Shown here: positions 15,998-23,175 of the stretch, one piece after another
Position numbering within the stretch: position 1 is the first letter of the stretch
How the letters are laid out: each line of letters opens with the position of its first letter
Assembly (NCBI GenBank): GCA_963800475.1
Contig: CAWDAZ010000004.1
Coordinates: 248,001 to 312,000 of the forward strand
Source: Palsa-465 sp963800475
GTDB taxonomy: Bacteria > Actinomycetota > Thermoleophilia > Solirubrobacterales > Solirubrobacteraceae
Direction of reading: 5' to 3'
DNA length: 64,000 nt
Position numbers and translations under genes: made by a program
The notes under the pieces: model-generated
The model's database searches: none
What the model saw: only the letters and a program-made list of their open reading frames with translations
Told to the model about the DNA's origin: nothing

Positions 15998-17068
15998 CTA
16001 CGGCAGCAGGTCGAGCCCGTCGGGCTTGGACAGGAATCCGGGCCCGATCCCGGCGACCCCGTTGTGGCCGTACTCCCACACGATCCGCTTCGTGGTCCGA
16101 TCGATCAGCACGACGCGATGGTGCCAATCGTCGGTCGCGGCGATCATCCCGTTCGGAAGCATCACGGCGAGCGACGGGCGGTCGAGCGCGCCGGGTCCGG
16201 ACTGGGGTCCGTACGTCCACACGATCTTCCCCCGCGGGGTGAGAATGTCGATTCTGCCGGGCGTGTTGAAGCCGGCGACGAGCACGTCCCCGTTCGCGAG
16301 CAGCTGCGCGTCCGACGGGTAGTCGGTGGGGGCCTTGATCGACCACACCAGACGCCCCGTGGACGTGAAGCGGTCGATCCAGCCTCCGATCTCGGTCACC
16401 AGGACGCCGCCGTCCGGGAGCGGCGTGTCGCCATTGGGCTGCAGCAGCGCGTGGGGTGGATCGTGGGTGCAGTCGCCGGCGGTCCCGATCGAGCGCACGA
16501 TCCGCTTCGCGCGGTTGAGCCACACGACCCGGCAGTTGATGATGTCCGCGACCTGGATCAGGCCGCTTCCCAACAGGTACGCGTCGTCCGGGTGGGCCAG
16601 GTACCCGGGCCCGCTGCCCTGCACGTCCTGGTGGCCGTAGTTCCAGACGATCCGCGGGCGGCGCGAGAGCGACACGACCGCGAGCGTGTCCGAGAACTCC
16701 TCGTTCGTGATGATGTGACGGCGATCGGCTGACAGGAACGCGTCGTCGGGGCCGGCGAAGCTCTGGCCGGGGCGAAGGTCGCCGGGCTGAGGGAACTTCC
16801 AGACGATCCGCTTCGCGGGGCTGACGATGATGATCCGGTTGTTGTCACGGTCGGCGATCATCAGGTACCCCGGCAGCGCCGAGCCGGCGTGCAGGGGCGG
16901 GAGCCCGAGCTGCGCCAGCACCGGATCAACCTGCGCGACTGGTGCGTGAGCGCGCAGGCGCGGTTCACCGGCGCGCGAGCTGGTCTTCGACGAGCCTCCG
17001 CACGACGCCAGCGCGGCGGCGGCGAGCAGGGTGGCGAGAACCTGCGGGACCGCCGGGCGGATCCTCAC
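15998..17068 (-). CDS. Secreted beta-propeller lipoprotein (PQQ/NHL-like repeats)
   Basis: 356 aa. The signal peptide ends in the lipobox ALASC (Cys ~23), followed by a short Ser/Thr linker. The rest is a series of repeats of about 45-50 residues of the form RIVWNYGHQ, LVWSIKAPT, KIVWTYGPQ, RIVWEYGHN, preceded by LMIADRDNNRIIIV, which point to a six- or seven-bladed propeller as in arylsulfotransferase-like or PQQ-type proteins. The GTG start overlaps the upstream Kelch gene stop (GTGA), so both should be made together. Function unknown. Confidence 0.75.
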   Translation of the reverse strand: MRIRPAVPQVLATLLAAAALASCGGSSKTSSRAGEPRLRAHAPVAQVDPVLAQLGLPPLHAGSALPGYLMIADRDNNRIIIVSPAKRIVWKFPQPGDLRPGQSFAGPDDAFLSADRRHIITNEEFSDTLAVVSLSRRPRIVWNYGHQDVQGSGPGYLAHPDDAYLLGSGLIQVADIINCRVVWLNRAKRIVRSIGTAGDCTHDPPHALLQPNGDTPLPDGGVLVTEIGGWIDRFTSTGRLVWSIKAPTDYPSDAQLLANGDVLVAGFNTPGRIDILTPRGKIVWTYGPQSGPGALDRPSLAVMLPNGMIAATDDWHHRVVLIDRTTKRIVWEYGHNGVAGIGPGFLSKPDGLDLLP

Positions 17069-18072
17069 GATGCGCCTGCCGACCGCGGGGTCAGCACCAG
17101 CACCGAGGCCAGCGGGCCATTGCCCCCGTCGCCCCCGGCCACCACGATCCGGTCGCCGATCGTCGCGGTGGCCGCATCCGAGAGTGGCCTCGGCAGGTGT
17201 CCGACCGTACGGACGGCGCCGGTTGCCGGGTCGATCGCCACGACCGCGTTTGTCTGCGCCCCGTCGAGCTCGCGGCGGCCGCCGACGACGATCACCTGGC
17301 CGTCGAGCGACGCCGCCGACGCATGCGTGAGCGGAGACGGCAGGCGGCCGATCCGTGTCAGCACGCGGGTCGAGGTGTCGAAGCTGAGGATCGAATCGGT
17401 CGGCACTCCGTTGACTGTGCCACCAGCGATGATCAGCCGCGACCCGGCGGTCGACACCGCTGCGTAGCGCAGGCCGGCCGGAAGGTGGCCAACGGCCCGC
17501 GGCGGACCTCCGCTTCTCCACGCGAGGATCGTGTCGAGCGGCGTCGAGCCGGTGTAGCCGCCGACGATGTATGCCGTGTCGCCGATCGCGGCGACAGCGA
17601 CATCCGAGGCCGGGGTCGGGAGCGTGCCCGCCTGCGTGACGGTCGCGCCGGACGGGTCGTAGCGCAGGATGTGGTCATAGCTGGAGACCTGCCCGCCGCC
17701 GAAAACGTACACCGACGATCCGAGTGCCGCGGCCTGCGCGTCGTGCTGCGGGATCGCCAGCGAGCCCGCGCGTGTGACGCTGCTGCCGTCGATCGACTGA
17801 ATCGCGCCGGTGGAGCTGCCGGCCGAATCGACCCCGCCGATCACGACGAGCCTCCCACCGGCGACCGGCGCGGTCGCGGCGTCCTGAACGGGGGTGGCGA
17901 GGGCTCCCACCGTCGAGGCCGAGACCGACCTGAGGAGCGGCGTATGGGGCCGCTGCGCAGGCGCAGGGGTGCTCGCCGAGCTGCTCGTGCGCGTCGCTGC
18001 TGCCCCACCGCACGCCGTGACCCCGAGCGAGAGCAGCGCTACGTGCACGGCCCGGAGCGATCTCGACCACAC
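17065..18072 (-). CDS. Kelch-repeat lipoprotein
   Basis: 335 aa. It has a signal peptide with lipobox GVTAC (Cys ~21), then Ser/Ala-rich linker residues and at least five Kelch blades. Each blade ends in a pattern such as GGRLVVIGGVD, GSSVYVFGGG, GDTAYIVGGYT, GSRLIIAGGTV, GQVIVVGGRRE, DRIVVAGGDGG. It is likely an extracytoplasmic beta-propeller. It is coupled to a second propeller lipoprotein downstream; the pair may act together on a surface ligand, but nothing in sequence names it. Confidence 0.82.
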   Translation of the reverse strand: MWSRSLRAVHVALLSLGVTACGGAAATRTSSSASTPAPAQRPHTPLLRSVSASTVGALATPVQDAATAPVAGGRLVVIGGVDSAGSSTGAIQSIDGSSVTRAGSLAIPQHDAQAAALGSSVYVFGGGQVSSYDHILRYDPSGATVTQAGTLPTPASDVAVAAIGDTAYIVGGYTGSTPLDTILAWRSGGPPRAVGHLPAGLRYAAVSTAGSRLIIAGGTVNGVPTDSILSFDTSTRVLTRIGRLPSPLTHASAASLDGQVIVVGGRRELDGAQTNAVVAIDPATGAVRTVGHLPRPLSDAATATIGDRIVVAGGDGGNGPLASVLVLTPRSAGAS

Positions 18073-18130
18073 TGCAGCAGATCGTTCCCGCGCGGCGAGA
18101 AGCCGAGCTTAAGCGGGCGTTAGAGGTTGC

Positions 18131-19387
18131 TCATCCCGCCCCGAGGTGCGGCGGGATCTCGTAGCGCTTCGCGCGCAGGCGCGCGGAGGCGGGTACCGAC
18201 AGCTCGAGCGATCCGGCGTCAGACGCGCGGCTGACCTTCGCCCCCTTGGACGTCCACGTGACGTTCGCGGGCGGGTACCGAAGCAGCGCGTGCCAGGTCG
18301 CCGAATCGAGGAGCCCGGTGGAGCTCAGGCCGTGCGCGCTCTGAAACCGGCTGACGGCAGCCTGGGTCTGCGGGCCGTAGGAGCCGTCGACCGACACCCG
18401 CGCACCGCTCGACAGCAGATGCTCCTGTGCCCACACGACGAGGTCGCCGGAGGAGATCCCGCCGCGCGATTGCGTGCTGAGCGTCGGCATCGTCTGATTG
18501 GCCCTGTAGCCCGACAGGTTCCCGATCGGCTGCCCGACCGCGTGCCAGTCCCTCGAGCTCGTCTCCTGCCAGTCCCACCAGCTCACCCCGGGCGCCCCGT
18601 AGGCGCGCGACAGCTGGCGGAACCGCACGATCTGGCTCGGGGATGGATTCGCCGAGGTCTCGCCGAGCGGCTCGATCGGGCGCCCGTACGGCAGGTTGTA
18701 GTCGTACGTGTGCGAGTACACGGTGTCCGGTGAGACGCCGATGTCGGCCCAGTACATCTGCGGGGTGTTGTTCTGCGCGCCGCCCGGACCGAGGAACACC
18801 GAGTACGGGAACGCGGGGTGGTAGTCGACGTACGGGAACCCGGCCAGGCCGACCGGATAATTGGCGCCGATCAGCTGGCGGAGCTTTCTCACGTACTGCT
18901 GCGCGGCCACGTACTTTCCCTCGTACTCCGCCTCGGCATCGATCAGCAGGCAGTCGGCGCCGTTGCGGACGGCCGTCGCGCCGACCTGGGCCTCCCCGGT
19001 CGGGTTGTTGCCGTACACGTACTGCCACGCGCATACCTTCAAGCCGCTGGAGTGGAGCGCCGAGACCAGGCTGGCGCTGAACTGCGACCACACGCCGGCC
19101 CCGTCGCCGGCCTTGATCATCACCGTGCTGATCCCGTGGGCGCGCGCGGTCGAGATGATCCCTGATAGGGAGCCGCCGCTCGATTGCGACACGTACCAGA
19201 TCCACATACCGCGCGTGCTGAGCGCCTTGGCCGCGCCGGCGGTCTGCTGCTGCGGCGGCGGCGGCGCGGTGCTGCTGCCACCCGAGCCGGCCGACACGCC
19301 ACCCGACGCGGCACTCGCGACCGCCACTGAGCACGCGCAGACGGCGGCGATCGCCGCCGCCGCGACTCGGGGGAGCCTTTGGGGCAT
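18131..19387 (-). CDS. Secreted glycoside-hydrolase-like protein with peptidoglycan-binding domain
   Basis: About 418 aa. It has an Ala-rich signal peptide, a Gly/Ser/Pro linker, then a TIM-barrel-like domain (about residues 60-300) with GMWIWYVSQ, STVMIKAGDGAGVW, GADCLLIDAEAEYEGKY and VSWWDWQET; the acidic IDAEAEYE pair resembles GH25-type or DUF1906-type hydrolases. A PG_binding_1 domain follows (VDGSYGPQTQAAVSRFQSAH, residues ~335-375). It may cleave or bind cell wall. ATG 19387 is preferred; an upstream TTG at 19411 is possible. Confidence 0.75.
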   Translation of the reverse strand: MPQRLPRVAAAAIAAVCACSVAVASAASGGVSAGSGGSSTAPPPPQQQTAGAAKALSTRGMWIWYVSQSSGGSLSGIISTARAHGISTVMIKAGDGAGVWSQFSASLVSALHSSGLKVCAWQYVYGNNPTGEAQVGATAVRNGADCLLIDAEAEYEGKYVAAQQYVRKLRQLIGANYPVGLAGFPYVDYHPAFPYSVFLGPGGAQNNTPQMYWADIGVSPDTVYSHTYDYNLPYGRPIEPLGETSANPSPSQIVRFRQLSRAYGAPGVSWWDWQETSSRDWHAVGQPIGNLSGYRANQTMPTLSTQSRGGISSGDLVVWAQEHLLSSGARVSVDGSYGPQTQAAVSRFQSAHGLSSTGLLDSATWHALLRYPPANVTWTSKGAKVSRASDAGSLELSVPASARLRAKRYEIPPHLGAG

Positions 19388-19488
19388 CAGAGGCGCCACC
19401 GTAGCCGACAACCCGGCCGCTCCCTACAAGTTGCGCTGCAGCGGCCTTCGAGTGAGCGGCGAGCCACCGCGCGGCTCGCCGGGCGGCG

Positions 19489-20193
19489 CTATGGGAGCTG
19501 AACGACCTTGCCCGAGCTGTTGACGAACGACTGTGCCGGCGCACGCACGACCGTGACCCGGAAGGCCCCCGACGGGGAAAGGCCATCGGGGAGCACCGTC
19601 TTCGCCTTGCCGTACAGGTCCCCGGCGACCTGGTAGGCGACCACGAAGCGTCCCGGCGAGACCGCCGTCAGCCCCCACTTGAAGAACGCCGTGGCGCCGG
19701 GCTTGAGCGGGCCACTCTGCCATGTGTTCGAGTTGGAGCTGACGTATGCGCCCTGGCCCCCGTTCTGGCAGCTGTAGCCGCACGGGCCGGGTGGCCGGTC
19801 GACGATCCACACGGGGCGCGAGTGGCTGGCGAGCCCCGGCATCTTCAGGTACTGCGCGAACGCCGCGACGCTCGTGCCCTGGCCGACCGGCGCCGGGTAG
19901 GCGCAGGTCGTGTTGCAGATCGAGATCGCCAGGTTCGGGATCGGCTTGGTGCCGACGTTCCTGATCGCGATCACGAGATGGGTGTGCTGGGCCAGCCGCT
20001 GGAACCGGACCCACTTGGCCGCGGTCACCTGGACCGGGAACGTCCCGCTCGGCGCGTGCGCGTCCTGCGGGGACCCGCTCCCGCACGCGGCCAGCACGAG
20101 CGCGGCCGCGGCAGCGGCTCCGATCGTGAGCGTACTTCCAGCGGCTCTCCTCATCGTCGTGCGTCGCGCGCGTGTGTCCAGATCACGTTTCAT
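19489..20193 (-). CDS. Putative lipoprotein of unknown function
   Basis: About 234 aa. A signal peptide ends in LVLAACGSG, a clean lipobox. The mature part has four Cys (SICNTTCAYP, PCGYSCQNGG) that could form disulfides, and beta-rich segments reminiscent of DUF11-like or immunoglobulin-like domains (HLVIAIRNVGTKPIPNLAIS, SGAFRVTVVRAP). I do not recognise a family. The start may be ATG 20193 or ATG 20154; neither has a strong ribosome site. It is divergent from the MlaE cassette. Confidence 0.65.
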   Translation of the reverse strand: MKRDLDTRARRTTMRRAAGSTLTIGAAAAAALVLAACGSGSPQDAHAPSGTFPVQVTAAKWVRFQRLAQHTHLVIAIRNVGTKPIPNLAISICNTTCAYPAPVGQGTSVAAFAQYLKMPGLASHSRPVWIVDRPPGPCGYSCQNGGQGAYVSSNSNTWQSGPLKPGATAFFKWGLTAVSPGRFVVAYQVAGDLYGKAKTVLPDGLSPSGAFRVTVVRAPAQSFVNSSGKVVQLP

Positions 20194-20282
20194 CGGTTCG
20201 GGCTCGACGCGGCCGCAACATACCACCTGCACCTGGCGCGGCACGCCGGTTGGTTGAGCCAGTGTTACGCGCAGGTTCAAAG

Positions 20283-20312
20283 TTGTGTTTTTCCGAAGTC
20301 GTCCAATAGGCT
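20283..20312 (+). promoter_or_regulatory. Candidate promoter of the MlaE cassette
   Basis: TTGTGT (20283-20288), an 18-nt spacer and TAGGCT (20307-20312). This places a start about 50 nt before ATG 20367. Only a moderate match. Confidence 0.3.
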
Positions 20313-20366
20313 GTAAGGCGCTGAACCGCGTCCGCGGTGTGCAGCAGTACGGGAGGATTTCTAGAG

Positions 20367-21176
20367 ATGGTTCGCGCAGCCGCCGAGAAGACGTTCTTGC
20401 CGACCAAGTCCCTGCTCGAAGAGGTGGGGAACATGGTCATCCTGACCGGCAAGACGATCGTCTCCGCGGTGCGGCCGCCGTTCCCCTACGGGGCGGAGTT
20501 CGTCGGCCAGTTCATGTTCGCGCTGAAGCTGTGCTGGTTCCCGCTGCTGGTCTCGACGGTCGCGTTCGGCTACGAGGCGCCGGGGTTGCAGGCAGCGGAC
20601 TTCCTGGTGCTGTTCGGGGCGCTGGACCGGCTCGGCGGGTTCTTCGTGCTCGCGTCGATCAGGGAATTTGCTCCGTTCGTGACCGCGATCGTGCTGGCCG
20701 GCGTGGCCGGCACCGCGATCACCGCGGACCTCGGCGCCCGCAAGATCCGTGAGGAGCTGGACGCGCTGCAGGTGCTCGGGGTCGACCCGATCAAGAACCT
20801 GGTCGTGCCGCGGTTCCTCGCGCTGATGCTGGTGACCGGGCTGTTCGACATCTATGCGCTGCTGTTCGGGATCTTCGGAGGGATCCTCGCGACGCTGGTC
20901 AACCACGCGCCGCTGGGGCCGTTCTGGGCGACGTTCTTCAACAACACGTCGACCACCGACCTATGGGGTTCGGTGCTGAAGACGATGATGTTCGGCGCGA
21001 TCATCTCGATCGTCTGCTGCTACAAGGGGATGACTGCGTCCGGAGGCGCGGAGGGGGTCGGGCGTGCGGTCAACGAGGCAGTCGTGATCGCCTTCAACGG
21101 GATCTTCGCGTTCAACTACGCGTTCACCCAGACGTTGCTCGCGACACACCCCGAGATCACCACGATCCCGAAGTAG
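20367..21176 (+). CDS. MlaE/YrbE-family ABC lipid transporter permease (first)
   Basis: 269 aa. It contains the MlaE core: REFAPFVTAIVLAGVAGTAITADLGARKIREELDAL (interfacial EQ/coupling region) and about five membrane helices. ATG 20367 has GGGAGGA upstream; ten extra in-frame residues before it are unlikely. With the second permease and the MlaF-like ATPase it should form a heterodimeric importer or exporter of phospholipids, sterols or mycolate-like lipids, as YrbE1A/B does in mycobacteria. Confidence 0.9.
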   Translation: MVRAAAEKTFLPTKSLLEEVGNMVILTGKTIVSAVRPPFPYGAEFVGQFMFALKLCWFPLLVSTVAFGYEAPGLQAADFLVLFGALDRLGGFFVLASIREFAPFVTAIVLAGVAGTAITADLGARKIREELDALQVLGVDPIKNLVVPRFLALMLVTGLFDIYALLFGIFGGILATLVNHAPLGPFWATFFNNTSTTDLWGSVLKTMMFGAIISIVCCYKGMTASGGAEGVGRAVNEAVVIAFNGIFAFNYAFTQTLLATHPEITTIPK

Positions 21177-21198
21177 TGGCTGTCGAGGGCGACCGCTG

Positions 21199-21996
21199 AT
21201 GCAGGAACTGATCATCACCCCGAAGGGCTGGGTCGAGGCGTTCGGTGAGATCGTCAAGTTCATCGCGCAGGTGTTCCGCGAGATCTTCGGCCTGCGCGTC
21301 TTCAAGTTCTTCGGCGAGGCGCTGCGCCAGGCCGGGATCCTGATCGTCGGCTCGACGCTCGTGATCTGGGGGCTGGTGTTCATCGCCGGTCTCGAGTGCG
21401 GCGTCGAGGGCGCGTATTTCAACCGCTCGATCGGCGCGCCCGCGTACTCCGGCGTGTTCGCGGCGTGGTGCGACCTGCGCGAGATCGTGCCGCTGACGTT
21501 CGGCTACATGATGGCCGCGAAGGTCGGCACCGGGATCGTCGCCGAGCTCGGCTCGATGCGGATCTCCGACGAGATCGACGCGCTCGAGGTGATGGGCATC
21601 AGCGGGATGACGTTCCTGTGCGCCACGCGCCTGCTCGGCGCGTGGATGGTGCTGCCGTTCATGTATCTCGCGGCGATCGGCGCCGGGTTCTTCGCGAGCT
21701 GGCTGGCCGTCGTCGAACAGATCGGAGACGTCTCCTCCGGTGGCTTCTTCCTGATCTTCTGGCAATTCCAGAACCCGCCTGATCTCTTATTCAGCGTGAT
21801 CAAGGCGATGGTCGAGGCGACGCTGATCGTGCTCGTCGGCTGCTACTACGGTTACAACGCAAGCGGCGGACCCGTCGGCGTGGGAACGGCGACCGCGAAG
21901 TCGATGGTTTTGAACATCGTTGGTGTGCATCTCATCGGAATGCTCGGAACGCAGCTGTTCTGGGGCGCCAACCCGAGAGCACCGATCGGAGGCTGA
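21199..21996 (+). CDS. MlaE/YrbE-family ABC lipid transporter permease (second)
   Basis: 265 aa, paralogous to the gene 22 nt upstream. LTFGYMMAAKVGTGIVAELGSMRISDEIDALEVM is the MlaE signature. An amphipathic N-terminal segment (GEIVKFIAQVFREIFGLRVF) precedes the first membrane helix. The pairing of two different MlaE genes is the YrbEA/YrbEB arrangement of actinobacterial mce loci. Confidence 0.9.
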   Translation: MQELIITPKGWVEAFGEIVKFIAQVFREIFGLRVFKFFGEALRQAGILIVGSTLVIWGLVFIAGLECGVEGAYFNRSIGAPAYSGVFAAWCDLREIVPLTFGYMMAAKVGTGIVAELGSMRISDEIDALEVMGISGMTFLCATRLLGAWMVLPFMYLAAIGAGFFASWLAVVEQIGDVSSGGFFLIFWQFQNPPDLLFSVIKAMVEATLIVLVGCYYGYNASGGPVGVGTATAKSMVLNIVGVHLIGMLGTQLFWGANPRAPIGG

Positions 21997-21999
21997 GGA

Positions 22000-23097
22000 A
22001 TGGCGGACTCGTTTGGCAGGGAACCGGGCAACCAGGGCGGAGATCAACCCGCACCAATGACGGGCGACGACGCGACGCGGTCGGAGCAGCCGACCCGTAG
22101 CGATCCGCTCGCGCCGCGCACCGAGCAGGGTGGGGGCGAGCGCCAGTGGATGCCGTGGGAGTCCGAGGGGGCCGGCGGTCGCGAGCAGAGCTCAGCGCAG
22201 CCGTCGCGAGTCTCAGTGGTCGACGAGCAGCCGCCGCGCCCGGCGCCGCCCGAAGGCTCCACCGAGGAGGACTACAAGTGGCACAGCTACCGCGTGTATC
22301 CGTCGGGCCGGCCCGACGCCGTCGAGTTCATCGACACATATAAGGCGTTCGGCCGCTCGCGCGTCCTCACCGGCCTGAACATGGGCCTCCCCGAGGGAAT
22401 GGTGTCGATGATCATCGGGCCGTCCGGCACCGGTAAGTCGGTCTGCATCAAGCACATGGTCGGGTTGCTGTACCCCGACCAAGGAGACGTCCTAGTCCAC
22501 GGAGAGTCCGTGCCGAGCATGCCCGACGACGACCTGTTCGAGATGCGCAAGAAGTTCGGGCTGCTGTTCCAGGACGGCGCGCTGTTCGGCTCGATGAACC
22601 TGTTCGACAACGTCGCGTTCCCGCTCCGCCAGCACACGGAGAAGGGCGAGGACGAGATCGAGGAGATCGTGATGCGCCGGCTCACCGAGGTCGGCCTTGC
22701 GGACGCCCGCTTGAAGATGCCGAACGAGCTGTCCGGCGGGATGCGCAAGCGCGCCGGGTTCGCCCGGGCGCTGGTGCTCGAGCCCGACATCGTGCTGTTC
22801 GACGAGCCGGACTCGGGGCTCGACCCGGTCCGCACGGCGCTGCTCGGCGAGCTGATCCTCGAGATCCATCGCGAGGCGATGGAGGAGGCCAAGCAGAAGC
22901 AGAAGGCGCACCTGCCGACGTTCTGCGTGATCACCCACGACATCCTCACCGCGCGGCGCGTGGCGGACTACATCAACGTGCTGTGGAAGGGGCGGATCGT
23001 CGAGGCTGGGCCGTCGGAGGACATGCTCAACTCCGAGAACCCATTCATCAGGCAGTTCCTGTCAGCTGAGTCGGAGGGGCCGCTGTCGATGGATTGA
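22000..23097 (+). CDS. MlaF/Mkl-like ABC transporter ATPase
   Basis: 365 aa. Residues ~1-95 are a disordered, Pro/Gly/Gln-rich extension not present in E. coli MlaF. The ABC domain follows with Walker A GPSGTGKS, an LFQDGALFGSMN Q-loop typical of MlaF/Mkl, signature LSGGMRKRAGFARAL, and Walker B VLFDEPDSGLDPV. It starts 3 nt after the second permease. It powers lipid transport with the two MlaE proteins. Confidence 0.92.
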   Translation: MADSFGREPGNQGGDQPAPMTGDDATRSEQPTRSDPLAPRTEQGGGERQWMPWESEGAGGREQSSAQPSRVSVVDEQPPRPAPPEGSTEEDYKWHSYRVYPSGRPDAVEFIDTYKAFGRSRVLTGLNMGLPEGMVSMIIGPSGTGKSVCIKHMVGLLYPDQGDVLVHGESVPSMPDDDLFEMRKKFGLLFQDGALFGSMNLFDNVAFPLRQHTEKGEDEIEEIVMRRLTEVGLADARLKMPNELSGGMRKRAGFARALVLEPDIVLFDEPDSGLDPVRTALLGELILEIHREAMEEAKQKQKAHLPTFCVITHDILTARRVADYINVLWKGRIVEAGPSEDMLNSENPFIRQFLSAESEGPLSMD

Positions 23098-23175
23098 CGG
23101 CCGGCCCGGTTCGTCACACGGGCCCAAGCCTCGATTAGCGCGGACGTAACACGCGCTCGTTAGCCTGATCTTGGC

